From NCBI GenBank assembly GCA_036898135.1, contig CM072511.1, positions 47,963,581 through 48,027,580 on the forward strand: a DNA stretch of 64,000 bases, written 5' to 3'. The translations under genes and the position numbers were made by a program. This document shows positions 31,817-43,633 of the stretch, piece by piece (positions within the stretch are counted from its first letter, which is position 1; every line of letters starts with the position of its first letter). This DNA is from Oncomelania hupensis. Its lineage: Eukaryota; Mollusca; Gastropoda; Littorinimorpha; Pomatiopsidae. The notes beneath the pieces were generated by a model, which saw nothing but the letters and a program-made list of their open reading frames with translations, did no database searches and was not told the origin of the DNA.

Positions 31817-32103
31817 ATCGTTCTATTTTCACAAAAAACGAGTTTTCTTCGTGCTGTTGTCGTGTAAGCAAAGTTTGTGCTTAATGAAGTCATTTTTTCA
31901 CGTACTTTAGACATAAGCAATTGAAATATAACACTTAGAAGCCAGGAACAAAAATTGTGTTACATAGGCAACTACGGCCAATGGCCACCGGCTTCATGTT
32001 ACCCAATCTACAAAAAAAAAATGCATCCGTCTCCGATATGTTCTGTCCAGCTGTACATGGAAACCTAATGAATTCGGAAGCATGTCAATGCTATCTCAGC
32101 TTT

Positions 32104-32720
32104 AAGTTCTCATGGCTTAATGCTCCCATGGTCCGAAGTTCCATTTCACTACCTTTCCACGGCTCTAAGTTCCCATGGTCTATCTTCCCACGGCACTAAG
32201 TTACCATGGGCTACCTTCCCCACGGTTCTAAGTTCCCTTGGTCTAAGTTCTCACGCCTCTAAGTTCCAACATATTCTCATTGTCATATGTTTACACGATT
32301 TTAACGCTTTTTTATTGCTCGCATTTCAAATAGCTTTAGATTCACTCAGCTCTATTTTATCAAATCCTATATTAACACAGCTCTATGTTCCTATGACCAT
32401 ATGATTCCACTGTTCTAGGGTTCTACGTTCCCTCAGCTCAATTTTCAATAGTTTTATGTTCTCACAGCTCAATGTTGAAGTGGCTCTATGTTATCACAAC
32501 TCTATGTTTCCACGTTCCTATGTTACCAAAGACCAATGCTCCCATAGTTCAATGTTCCCAAAACCCTACGTGTTTTACGGATCTGTTTTCATACAGTTCA
32601 ATGGTCAAATGACTATATTCCCACGGCTCCGTGTCGCTTCCACAACTCCGCTTTTTTACAGCTACCTGTTCCCATAGTTAAATATTTGAATAGAGTCATG
32701 TTCCCACAGCCTATTGGTCT
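32104..32720. repeat. degenerate ~16-bp tandem array
   Basis: Units of the type AAGTTCCCATGGTCT recur about every 15-17 bp (near 32104, 32119, 32136, 32167, 32184, 32198, 32215, 32230, 32245, 32261). After a gap they resume as CTATGTTCCCATAGCTC-like units to about 32720. Heavily diverged. Confidence 0.75.
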
Positions 32721-33169
32721 GAACATGGGATAACTTGGAGCTCTTGAGATAATATAGATACGGATTTGGGTAACATAGCTGCTGAGAGAACATAGGGGTG
32801 CCTTTTCTCCATCCTAAGTTCCCTGCTCGGTTAAAAAGATAATATTTTCAATGGCTCCCCAGCCATACTGCTTAGTATTCCCTTCGTTTAGTTCATTGCC
32901 TGCATAATGCAACGCAATTGTATAAAAAGCTGGGCACAATGTAACAGAAGTATTGGATCTCACAGGAAGATACAATTGCAACATTTCATCAGAAAAAACA
33001 ATGTAGAAAAGCGCATTAACTCACCTCATATATGAATTCAGCGCGCAATAAATGGCAACACTAAATTCCTTTTTTATTCTAATATTATTCACACATTTCC
33101 CTTGAAAACTTTATAAGCAGACCGGATATTTTATCCCTAAAGCACGAGACGCATTACTAAATCACAATA

Positions 33170-33172
<3 letters not shown>
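32721..33172. other. unassigned spacer
   Basis: Nothing recognised. Confidence 0.5.
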
Positions 33173-33245
<73 letters not shown>

Positions 33246-33312
33246 CTCTCTCTCTATCTCTCTCTCTCTCTCTCCCTCTCCCCCACCCTCTCTCTCTCTT
33301 TCTCTCTCTCGT
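33173..33312. repeat. (CT)n microsatellite
   Basis: About 140 bp of CT dinucleotides with CTAT and CCC interruptions. Confidence 0.96.
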
Positions 33313-33810
33313 TCTCCAGTTTCACACCCTATCAGATGATTCCCTATACGAAACGATACAAAACTGCCTGCTGTATGATAAACATGTAAGGAAATAGTAT
33401 GAAAACTGATATGCGTGTGTATCAAAACAAATCAAACAATTTTCCGGCCCATCCTAACGTCCAAAATCTCTTAATAGCATGCAAAAGCTTTCACTTTACT
33501 GCACACCATTCGAGAAATTTATTTTGAAGTTTAATCCGTTAGATGCACGTACACTAAATTCACCTCCAGCTGTCGTCCACTCGACGCCCGCAATCTTCTA
33601 AGAGGGTTCCGAGTTGCTCGCAAAAATGGAATTTTAGTAAGCATAACTAACAGGTGTTCCTTTTTTAAAATTAAAAATAAATCTCGCATAGAGTTGATAC
33701 CAAATCTTTCTCCTACATTTTTACCTCATCAACGGAATGTTCAAGGGGCACTCTTTGACCACGACCTTTCTCGACAGATCCTTTTAACATTCACAGTAAG
33801 TGTTGCCCCA
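33313..33810. other. unassigned spacer
   Basis: Nothing recognised. Confidence 0.5.
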
Positions 33811-33990
33811 TCCTATCCTATCCTATCTTATCCCGTAACTCAAAGGTCGTTGGGGCACCACAGATGATCGTTTAACCAGCGTACTCCATCTTTCTTTGTT
33901 CTCACCAACCCTCATGGCTACGTTCAGTGTCAAACCAGTCCATTCTCGAATGTTGTCCTCCCACCTCTTTTTCTGTCTCCCTCTTCTTCT
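33811..33990 (-). pseudogene. RTE-like LINE, short 3' fragment
   Basis: Starts (as seen on the + strand) with the (TATCC)n tail, then the reverse complement of the last ~150 bp of the family coding region (ATGATCGTTTAACCAGCGTA, GTCAAACCAGTCCATTCTCG). A 7-bp direct repeat TGCCCCA flanks it (33804-33810, 33990-33996). Severe 5' truncation. Confidence 0.88.
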
Positions 33991-35665
33991 GCCCCAGCAA
34001 CAAACAAAACCTCTGTCGAAATTATAGTTATTCTCTAATCAATAAATTCCGTAGTTTATGGTGCCTTTTAACGGCAACCGCTAGCCACCGTTCTTCTGCT
34101 TAAGAAAGGAGTAGGCCGGTAACAGCCAGAACCCATAAAAAAACGTTCCTCGGTGAGGTTTTTCGTTCTCGGTGGATATAATACTTTACCTTACCCCCTA
34201 CCACAAAGGCGCGCTCTTGAAACCGCGTGGTTCATCCAGAACTAGGGTCAAAGGTCACATCGCTATGGTACTGGTTAGAATACAAATGGAAAATTCGCAC
34301 TTTAGCGGTTGGTTTGAGCGACGGAAGTCCAACTTTATCACTGATTAATGTGATAACAATGCGAGTTTTATGGTAATTCCGTTTTCTCCAAAAGCAAACA
34401 AAGCCTTCGAATTGGGACCCTTTACGTGACGATATACAGGCAGCGGTTCGAATTTCCAGACTGATGACCTGGCATCCCTGAAACACAGGCAATGGCTTGA
34501 GCCATTACACTCCCCTACACCCCACCCACCCACCTCCACAACAACCCCTAACCCTAACCAATCACCCCACCCCACCCCACCCCATGGTATAAAACGAACC
34601 TTTGATAGTTCCTCCTTCTTTCAAATGAGTGTATTGATACGCACCATGCATGGACATCACAAATTATTCCGGAAGAACGGCCGTTCTTTTCCCAAGCCAA
34701 TAGTATTAATTCCACGCACTATCGCATGCTATTGTTTACTAGCAAACGGTTTAATCTTTACCATTAATAAGCTGTATAACTCCCATTTCCGTGAGGAAAT
34801 TGTATAATTGACATATTTATCAACTAGTAAGATTAATAATTCATATATATATACGAGGCTGCGAAATCCAATTTCCTGCTTAATTTCCTCGTACGGACCA
34901 CTGTTAATAAATAGCTTTTGTACCTGCGTTTTCACGCACTCGCGCTTGCGATAAAGCTATAATAGGAGTCTGATTGACTTAAAACTTTCAATAATACCGA
35001 CCTCCGGATTATTTGAAACAGGTAGTGGAATTCTGAGACTCTTGAAGATAGCTACTTGTGAATATCAACTCTCCAGGGTACCGTGTGTACAAGTGTACAC
35101 TGGCGCAGGCGCACACGCATTAATGAAATCTGCAGGTTTTGACTTAAAACCGGCATACGCCTTTGGTTTATTGATTACGGTTATCAGATAATCTAGCTGG
35201 TGTGCACTAAGACTAACCATTGCCGATGTTAGCGATCTAATTGCAAATGTACCCTGTGATGCTTCGACTAGCTTTTAAAAAAAAACAAATTTTTACTGCA
35301 CGTAACCACGCTATTGGCGAAATTATGTTGTTACAAAATGCAATAAAGTTAATAAGAAAACGAAGTGAGAATGAAAATAACTCAAATTTATAAAACTAAG
35401 ACAGCAATAGCTTGTCAAAAGTTTACTTGTGAGAGATACAACGAGTTTTCCTGAATCTGAATCTGACGCTGAATCTAATGTAAGCAAGAACATTAAGTAT
35501 GAAAAATAAAATTTATTATTAATATAAGTATGAAAATCAGCATGTTAAGCTGTGTAGACTAACGAACAAAGGACAGAAATACAAATATTATTACGGCTCT
35601 AAGTTAAAAAAAAAAGGCATCCTTGTACACACACACATACACACACACAAACGCATACACACTCT

Positions 35666-35667
<2 letters not shown>
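33991..35667. other. unassigned spacer
   Basis: 1.7 kb without a supported gene. The C-rich segment 34500-34585 contains two CCCTAA units and repeated ACCCC, too short to be telomeric. Small frames (34232-34575, 34625-34807) show no domain. Confidence 0.45.

Positions 35668-35710
<43 letters not shown>
35668..35710. repeat. (CT)n microsatellite
   Basis: About 20 units, preceded by CA repeats from 35629. Confidence 0.95.
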
Positions 35711-35714
<4 letters not shown>

Positions 35715-35889
35715 TCCCATCACACTAATACTATCAGGCTCGCACGAGTAAACCCTCAATTTTGCGTATCTTTATATCAGCTTCTATTTGCATATTACTG
35801 TTCTGTTCTTACGTGCTGCCATTTTCGTCTTTTACGAGGACGTTTTTTTCCTCTTTTATTTATCTCTATATTTGTGGTCGCAATACTAA

Positions 35890-36183
35890 ATGGTGAAGAA
35901 ACGGAAACTCCGATGGTATGGCCACATCACCAGATCATCGGGCCTTGCGGAGACAATCCTGCAAGGCGCGGTGCGGCGGGAGGGGTAATGGTGGGGGGGG
36001 AGGTAGGAGAGGAGGGAAACCGAAAAAGAGGTGGGAGGACAATATTCGAGAATGGACTGGTTTGACACTGGGCGAGGCCATCGGGGTTGCTGAGAACAGA
36101 GAAAGATGAAGTACGCTGGTTAAACGATCATCTGTGGTGTCCCTACGACCTCCGAGTTACGGGATAGGATAGGATAGTATAGG
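35890..36183 (+). pseudogene. RTE-like LINE, 3' fragment
   Basis: Begins at the VKKRKLRWYGH block and runs through RWEDNIREWTGL to the tail GGGATAGGATAGGATAGTAT. It contains a small G-rich expansion around 35985-36000 that breaks the frame. 5'-truncated; no certain target duplication. Confidence 0.9.
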
Positions 36184-36667
36184 AATACGAAGTATACATG
36201 TATTGTATAATTGTTAGTGCATTTTAGCAATACATTAGTTGCGTCGAGCTCGACTATATTCTTGGCATAGGCATGAATATAAAACCTCATATTGACGTAA
36301 ATTATTTTGTTTTTATAATTATTTGCTCAATAGCCAGCTCAAAAAGTTACTTGCCCAAATAGAATTCAACACGCCAGTTTCAGCATCAAGTGCACGGCCG
36401 AACGCCTCGGATAACTGACCTTTGTTCGTGCCTAGCCTCTGTCAACACAAAAGTCCCCTACCCACTATTACATTCTTGGCATTTCCCATGCAAGTGGTGC
36501 AAATATATTTTATGTACATAGCTTACACAGTTAGTAATACGCTACCGCTAGCTGTTAGTAACATTCTAGTGATTTTCTCTCCGTGTTATTTGGTTAAAAT
36601 GTAACTCATCATGGTGCACGTTGATCATCGCCACAGTCTTGGTATTTTTCAAATGCCTCAAAAGATT
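36184..36667. other. unassigned spacer
   Basis: Nothing recognised. Confidence 0.5.
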
Positions 36668-37009
36668 CCTATCCTATCCTATCCTATTCCGTAAGTCGAA
36701 GGTCGCAGGGGCACCACAGATTATCGTTTAACCAGCGTACTCCATCTTTCCCTGTCCTCAGCAACCATGGGTGTTTCGCTCAGTGTCAAATCAGTCCAAT
36801 CTCGAATGTTGTCCTCCCACCTCTTTTTCGGTCCCCATCTTCTTCTACCTCATTGCACTGTGCCTTGCAGGATGGTCTTTGCAAGACCTGATGATCTGGT
36901 GACGTGGCCATACAATCGGAGTTTCCGGTTTTTCACCACTGTGAGCAGGTCATCGTGTTGTCCAATGGCTTGTGTGATGGTCTGTCGGACTTCGTCGTTG
37001 GTGATGTGT
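36668..37009 (-). pseudogene. RTE-like LINE, 3' fragment
   Basis: (TATCC)n tail at 36668-36690 on the + strand, then the reverse complement of the last ~320 bp of coding sequence, ending inside the ITNDEVRQT block. 5'-truncated. It lies 0.5 kb from the oppositely oriented copy at 35890. Confidence 0.9.
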
Positions 37010-38204
37010 GAAGAAAAATAGTTCAGATACAAGAGACAGTGTGCCTATATATACACACTCGCTGTCGCAGTTGCTTCGAGGCTGCACATAACTTTTGCCT
37101 TCGTGTCCGAAGTTAATAATTATACGTAAGCTAAGCAGAACCACAATGCTTCTTTGGCATTTATCAAATTCCTCAAAGGAGAGGAGAAGATTGGAACCCC
37201 CTCATTAAGCTGGCACAGAGAAAAGAGAGCCCCAAGCGACCGAAAGATTACGGGAACACCTTTACCTTTGGCTCAATTGTTATGAAGTCAAATCAAAGCA
37301 TGTATATTTTCATTTGTTTATTGGCATTGCGCGAAAGTAAGCTTTCAGTTTATATCGCCTATCAAAAACAAAAAAAAAAGCTGCATGCATACTAAAGCAC
37401 ACCCACTTCCTTTGGGTGTTCTAGGTTTAATGTATAACCAAAAAGGTCCTCACCCCATTCTGGGCATTTCCCAAGAACCCTAAAGCCTTGTCAGGACAAG
37501 CTGGTATACACACTTCTCATGTTCTATATCCCACTCAGTTGCATGCAGACTATTGTAATGACTGTTCACCCCCCCCCCCCCCCCTTCTCGCAGTCACGTT
37601 CGTCTGTCAAGACAAACCTATGTAAAACGGGATACAGACGCAATAAATCTACCCATATGCTGGTCTCACTACTAAGAAACCAGCACGCAACCATACACCC
37701 GCTCCGTTTTGCTGTATGGTGGTGACAAAAGGCGAGATCCAGACAAGTAGACTAAATCAGAAAAGCCTAAGCAGCCCCAAATAATTATATTTAAAAAAAA
37801 AATGACACCAAAACACAACGTGTTGATTTTCCCCCCAAACCTACGTCACTGGATTTGTTTTATCTTTACTTTGTCAACACACTGCAGCATTGTTGGTCTC
37901 GGCGGGGACGGAGGGATTTGAGCTGTCTTCCCTTGAGGCTGTCTGTAATCGCCTTCTCACTGTGACTTATTTCGAAAGTTTTTTGTTGTTGTTGTTGTTA
38001 ACATGTTGTTGTAAAGTCTAGATCTGTTTGTCTACTTTCTAGTATTATCCGTGTCTCTTGTCTATTCTACTTAGACGCGTACCCCTTACATTAGTCTGGC
38101 AACCGTTTCCATTTTTTTCTGTGTGTCTGTTCTTTTAGTATTCCCTAATGCTCTTCTTGTCTGTGTTCCAATGGCCTAGTTTGGTGCTGTTTTATACTTT
38201 TTTT
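37010..38204. other. unassigned spacer
   Basis: No supported gene. A C19-20 run lies at about 37567-37585. Confidence 0.45.
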
Positions 38205-38480
38205 TTCTTCAAATTCCCACTTGAACCTTGTGAGGATGGGGGATGAGGGATACAGGAGATGTGAGGTGGACGAAGTACCAAGCTCCACTTCGATAAGTCG
38301 ACATGTATAAGTGCTTCATTCTTCACAGATGAAGGTGAAAGTTCTTTTAATACAATTACATGAATGTAACTTGTTAAAAACGTATGTGTAGTGCATTCTT
38401 TGTTAGAGGAGTGATTTATATGAGTTTAATTCATGAATTAATTAATTTAGAAAAAAATATAATATGTATAATAAATATGT
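38205..38480 (+). repeat. dispersed repeat, uninterrupted paralog of 13790-15045
   Basis: Carries the blocks seen on both sides of the LINE at 14065 without an insertion between them. Confidence 0.62.
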
Positions 38481-38493
38481 ATGGTAGATTGGG

Positions 38494-38735
38494 CGGGGAA
38501 GCATGATACTGTATTGAAGGACGCAAGAAGGCTACACGTATAACGCAACATTCTGCGAATATCGAGTCAGTGCCTTTGAGGGTCTTGGTGCGCGACGTCC
38601 TGACCACGACGCGCATTTCTGGTGCCAGAAATAGGGATGTTTTCATTCATCTGATACACGTAGGAAATGGCAGACAATGAACACGAACGCGGTACCATGA
38701 CATGCTGAATCTGGATATACTGCTAGACAAAACCG
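38494..38735 (+). repeat. ~240-bp duplicated segment, copy 1
   Basis: Shares with 39372-39618 the blocks TCTCGGTGCGCGA/TCTTGGTGCGCGACG, CACGCGCATTTCTGGTGCCA against CACGCATTTCCGGTGCCA, CGATACACGCAGGAAATG and GACAATGAACACGAACG. Confidence 0.78.
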
Positions 38736-39250
38736 CCCACACTCATCTCTCTGTCTATCTGTCTGTCTGTCTGTCTGTCTGTGTTGCGATACAAGCTCCA
38801 TTGAAATGCGTTTATAGTATACGCTGTTGAATTATGATGTTATTGAAAATAAAATAAAAAGATATTGAAAAACGACGTATCTATAAATATTTTGTTTTGT
38901 AAAAAGGCACCGAGAAAAACTCGTGGAAAACTGAATGATGTAGCATGATATTTGTGTCCAGAATGGATGTCAAGAAAAGTAAATAAAATGTTAGGTTTTA
39001 TATCGAGATAAAGAAGTAACAGGTAATATCTTGTACCATCAATATATCCATCTCATTGATGTGCATGTTCTATAAGTTGTGTGGGGGAAGAACAGAAATA
39101 GCGAAGCATCAAAAACTCAGCAAAACGGTGTGGTTTCGTAAAATGTATGAGTAGATGTACTTAAGGTCTGTGTTGTTTATGTGTTTCAGGTAAATTTCAC
39201 GGGTCACGTGACAGTCTATCTGTCTGTCTGTCTATCTGTCTGTCTCTCTC
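38736..39250. other. unassigned spacer
   Basis: AT-rich; contains TCTG tetranucleotide runs at 38750-38782 and 39213-39245. Confidence 0.5.
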
Positions 39251-39303
39251 TAATGTTAATTTGTTAAGGGACAGATTGGAAGATTAGACTTCTTATTAGT
39301 CTA
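39251..39303 (-). mobile_element. SINE family 4, 3' fragment
   Basis: AATGTTAATTTGTTAAGGGA, CAGATTGGAAGATTAGACTT and ATTAGTCTA match 7401-7452 in the same orientation. The tRNA head is absent; it abuts a TCTG/TCTC repeat. Confidence 0.7.
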
Positions 39304-39371
39304 AAATCTTTATCCCTAATAAAAAAAGTTTCAAAAAGTTTCTCTCTCTATCTCTCTCTCTCTGACCCTCC

Positions 39372-39618
39372 GCTGTGTTATGCAGGACGCTGCATTGAAA
39401 GGTCGCACGTAGTATGCTACATGTTATTTTGCAATACTCTACGACTTTCGGTTCGCTGCCTTTTGGTAGTCTCGGTGCGCGAAGTTCTGACCAAGACACG
39501 CATTTCCGGTGCCAGAAGAGCACACTTTCTTTTATTCACCCGATACACGCAGGAAATGTCAGACAATAGGCACGAACACAAAACACAGCTTGCTGAATCT
39601 GTATGATACTGCTTAAAA
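39372..39618 (+). repeat. ~240-bp duplicated segment, copy 2
   Basis: See 38494. About three quarters of positions agree by eye. Confidence 0.78.
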
Positions 39619-40087
39619 ACCAACAACAGAACATAGACCTGGGGTAATATGGACCTGGAAAAACATAAACCTGGGGAAAATTGACATACATGGAAATACT
39701 GACCACGTCAACTTGGAGGTGAATGTGGGTAGACGAACCAGTACTTAATTATTACTAGACGGATAAAGAATCACGAAATGGCACGTACAAGTCTAGATAT
39801 AAGCTACATCAAAGATGTAATATAATAATGTACATTTTTTACTTCTTGATTTAAGAACATGCCAGCCGGCAAAAAAAACTTATTCAATACCGGGATCACG
39901 ATCTGCATGCTGTGTGTTAAATAAAGTAAGGCAAAGTAAAGTAAGCTTACTGCGATGCACGTTTAGTGAAAATGTATATTTTCTGTTTTGTGGGGACTTA
40001 TTTGTCTATTTTCGTACTTAACCGTGGTTGAATGAATGCTTTTTGGAAATGTGTGCCTATGTGCGTGTGCCTGCGTGAGTGCATGTG

Positions 40088-40144
<57 letters not shown>

Positions 40145-40524
40145 CTCTGTATTTTGGGGTGTACATAATTATAGAGGTGTTCAGGTGCATGCGTGATTAA
40201 TGCCTCGAGAATGCTCGTTTGTGGTTTTGTGCCTGCCTACGTGTCTCGATGTGTGCACATGATAAAAAAGAACAATTCCACCCTCACCACTCTCCACTCC
40301 CCACCCCTGCGCGAACACAAAGCGTTCAAAGAGTGGTTCCTGATCACAACATCACATCAGCGCCATAATCAACGGTTATTTGCAGTGCGAGTTTTTCTAA
40401 CACTCTTTGGACTTGCAGCATGGCATGGAGCAGACGCTGTAAAAGGGGTTTGTTTATTCATTTAACGTCTATTCACCAGAGTTATTTTGAATATACTTAA
40501 ATATATACTATATCTTATTGGCAT
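39619..40524. other. unassigned spacer with (CT)n tract
   Basis: A perfect CT tract occupies 40089-40146; the rest is AT-rich without a supported gene. The 90-codon frame 40193-40465 has no domain. Confidence 0.5.
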
Positions 40525-40535
40525 CCTATCCTATC

Positions 40536-42410
40536 CTATCCTATCCCATAACCCGAAGGTCGTAAGGGCACCACAGATGATCGTTTAACCAGCATACTCC
40601 ATCTTTCTCTGTCCTCAGCAGCCCTCATGGCTTCGCTCAGTGTCAAACCAGTCCATTCTCGAATGTTGTCCTCCCACCTCTTTTTCGCTCTCCCCCTTCT
40701 TCTACCTCCTTGCACTGTGCCTTGAAGAATGGTCTTTGCAAGGCCTGATGATCTGGTGACGTGGCCATACCATCGGAGTTTCCGTTTCTTCACCACTGTG
40801 AGCAGGTCATCGTGTTGTCCAATGGCTTGTGTGATGGTCTGTCGGACTTCGTCGTTGGTGATGTGTTGGGTATAGGAAATGCCCAGAAGTCTTCTGTAGC
40901 ACCTCATCTCCATGCTTTGTATTCTTCGTTGGAGATCTGCTGTGAGGGTCCATGCTTCGCAAGCATATAGGAAGATGGAGATGACCAGAGAGCGCAGCAG
41001 TCTTACTTTGGAATGTAGACTGATGGTTCTGTCTTTCCAAATGGGCTTCAACCTTGTCAGGGCAGCAGTTGTTTGTGCGATCCTGGAGAGGACTTCCTGT
41101 CGAGACCCATTGTCTGACACAATGGCTCCTAAATATTTGAAGCTGTGCACTGTGTTGAGGGATTGGCCTTGTACTTTGATGTCCGTGTTGATGCCATTGG
41201 TGTTGTTGGTCATCATTTTGGTCTTCTCTGCACTTATTTCCATTCCATAAGCTCTGGAGGTGGTGTCAAGCCTCTGTACAAGCTGTTCAAGTTCTTGTTC
41301 CTCTCCAGCCAATCCATCAATATCATCCGCAAAACGAAGATTGGAGATTGCTCTGCCCCCTATGTTGACTGTGCCTTCGTGATCTGCAAGAGCATCTGAC
41401 ATGATGCGCTCTAGGAAGATGTTGAAGAGTGTTGGAGAGAGTAGGCATCCTTGACGCACACCGATTGTTGTTCTGAACCAGTTCCCGATGACGCTGTTAT
41501 GGAGGACTGCACTGGTAGCCTTGTCATACAGGCTTTTGATGACTTCTATAATTTTCGGGCTGATGTTGTACACTTTCATGGTTGCCCATAGAGCTGCACG
41601 CCAGACTCGGTCAAATGCCTTCTTGAAGTCTATGAACACATGATATAGATGTTGTTGGTGCTGTAGGTATTTCTCACAGATTATTCTGAGGTTGAAAATC
41701 TGTTCAGTGGTACTTCGCCCTGCCATGAATCCTGCTTGTTCTTCAGCTATGATTTGTTCAGCTTGTGGTTTCAACCTGTTGAGTATTATTTTCAGGAGGA
41801 CCTTGCTGGGATGGCTGATGAGGCAGATGGTGCGGTAATTTTCACACTCCTGAAGGTTACCTTTTTTGGGAAGAGTGATGACAAGCGACTGGGTCCATGG
41901 TGTAGGCCATTCCCCACTCTGCCAGATCTTGTTACAGATAATGGTGAGAGCATCAGTCATCGCTTCTCCTCCTGCTTGTAGCAGTTCCGCTGGTATGTTG
42001 TCCACTCCCGCTGACTTCCCTTTCTTCAGCGATTGCACTGCTGCCTCAACTTCTTCCCGGAGAATTGGGAGGATTTCTTCTTCTTCTCTGCTCTCGGGAC
42101 ATGCTAGAACTGATGGGTCTCCATTTGGTGTATGGTTGTAAAGGTCAGAGCAGTACTCTGTCCATCTGTCCAAGACTTCTTGTTCTTCTGTAAGGCAAAT
42201 GCCAGACTTGCTTTGGATAGTGGAGACTTTGGGCTGTTTAACACTTGTCAGCCGCTTCACAGTCTGGTAGGCCTTCTTGCTGTTGTTCTTGTTCAGATTG
42301 TTCTCTATTTCCTGGCATTGATCTTCTATCCAGTTCTCCTTTGCTGTGCGCATGCCTTTTCGGATGTCATTGTTGATTTTTCGGTAGACATCAGCTCCCT
42401 GTGAGGTGTT
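40536..42410 (-). pseudogene. RTE-like LINE reverse transcriptase and C-terminal domain
   Basis: Copies element RNA into DNA at the nicked target. The 605-codon open frame (40536-42353, first Met) shows NIPAELLQAGG (finger region, ~118), QAGFMAGRSTTEQIFNLR (~206), motif A FIDFKKAFD (Asp242 and Asp248), motif B RQGCLLSPTLF (300-310), motif C FADD (Asp343-Asp344) and the ISAEKTKMM block. The family C-terminus follows: EMRCYRRLLGISYTQHITND, then KKRKLRWYGH and GGRRRGRAKKRW. The reading frame continues upstream past 42353 to the A7 run near 42420, where it joins the endonuclease frame. The stop TAG is formed by the GGATA tail itself. All RT catalytic residues are intact; only the upstream frameshifts inactivate it. 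Confidence 0.93.
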
Positions 42411-43633
42411 CTTTTTCTTTTTTTAACTCTCTTCGTTTATCACACAGATCCAAAAGTTCAGGTGTGATCCACGGCTTCTTCTTTGGTCGGTGCTTGCCAA
42501 GGATCTCAGTGGCGGCATCTGTTACAGCTGAGTTGAAGGTATTGGTCATGGTGTTGACATCTACTTCGCCTGCCCCCAAAATAAGCAGTGGTGCAAATTT
42601 CCCTCCTATTGTGGCCTGAAATATTTTGGCCACCTCCGGGTCTTGCAGTTTGTCCAGGTCGAACTTCAGCCTAGTGCACTTTGCTGTATTTACTCTCTTC
42701 AAATGGAGCCGGAAAGACATCATCACGAGATCGTGGTCACTTCCAATGTCTGCTCCTGGAAAAGTGCGTGTCCTGCCAATGTTGATGCTTGATCTGAAGC
42801 GTTTCTTGACCATGATGTAGTCGATCTGGTTGTGATGTTCCCCGCCGGGACTGTGCCATGTCCATCGTCTGGATTTTTTTGTGGAGACCAAGCGTGTTTG
42901 CCAGTACCAGATTGTTGTATCTGGCAAACTCCAATAGCCTCAGACCCCTGCCATTTGTCTCGTTGTTGCAGTGGGGTCCGCATGTGTCTCCCCAGTTGTG
43001 GTGCGCATCTTGGCCAACCTTGGCATTCCAGTCGCCTTGCACTATGACTATGTCCTTCTTCGGCTCTTGGTCAAGGACCGCCTGTATATTTTCATAAAAA
43101 TCCTCCACTTCGCTGTCTTCATAGTCTGATGTTGGGGCATAGGCCTGGATGATGGTAATGTTGAAAGGGGTTGCTCTCAGACGGATGGTAATGAGTCTAC
43201 TGGAGACTGGGCGGCAACCCATGACAGTGGCTAAAATGTTCTTGTGGACCAAGAATCCAACGCCGTGTTCGTGCCTGTCATCTCTACCGCTGAAATAGAG
43301 CTTGTGGCCTTTGTCAGTCTTTGTTTCACCTAGGCCTTTCCAGCGCAGTTCGCTGATACCTAGAACGTTCCATCGATAGTGGTCCAGCTCGTGGGCCAGT
43401 TCTTCTAATTTTCCTTCCGCAGTTAGGGTCCTGACATTCCAGGTTCCTATGACGATGTTGTTTCTCGTGCGGATCTTGCTAATTTGTCCATCAGTAGCAT
43501 ACTTTTCACCTCCGTCCTGGTGGCCAACGGAAGGCGCGGTCCTTGTTCCGGGCGACGACCGATCCGGCATGGAATTAGTGGATAGCCTCATCATGTGTTG
43601 TGTCTTGGGCAAAAAAGACCTGGCAGGGCCCAA
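42391..43633 (-). pseudogene. RTE-like LINE AP endonuclease domain, frameshifted
   Basis: Nicks target DNA to prime reverse transcription. The frame from 43633 gives IVIGTWNVRTLTAEGKLEEL (Asn motif), NVLGISELRWKG (catalytic Glu), AYAPTSDYED and VQGDWNAKVG (catalytic Asp and Asn). After LGLHKKIQ the frame is lost at an A7 run (42874-42880) and continues one base over as RRWTWHSPGG, NQIDYIMV and the catalytic GADIGSDHDLVM (His). That frame stops at 42391. All catalytic motifs are present across the two frames. It resembles the endonuclease of craniofacial-development-protein-2-like (RTE) elements. Start Met is uncertain. Confidence 0.9.

Larger units (their letters stand above)
30021..31964 (+). 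mobile_element. candidate long LTR / heat-shock-promoter unit
   Basis: A 1.94-kb unit starting TGTAACA (30021) and ending with its inverted complement TGTTACA (31958-31964), the TG...CA style of LTR ends. Inside, in LTR order: a dense heat-shock-element array (30253-30330), TATA box (30349), a long putative R region with a minisatellite, and AATAAA (31811) about 150 bp before the end. Against it: flanking 5-mers (CACTA, TAGGC) do not match, and no primer-binding site, polypurine tract or internal domain is visible. The alternative is a single-copy heat-inducible transcription unit. The element call is inference; the motifs are seen directly. Confidence 0.4.

Noticed and set aside
34430..34530. 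Another tRNA-like SINE head on the minus strand
   Set aside because: Only a GCGGTTCGAATTTCC box B-like string is present; no box A or family match.
34500..34585. Interstitial telomere repeat
   Set aside because: Only two CCCTAA units inside a generally C-rich stretch.
36643..37180. Possible target duplication around the LINE fragment at 36668 (CAAATGCCTCAAAAG / CAAATTCCTCAAAGG)
   Set aside because: The second copy is ~150 bp beyond the LINE end and imperfect, so it cannot be a simple duplication.
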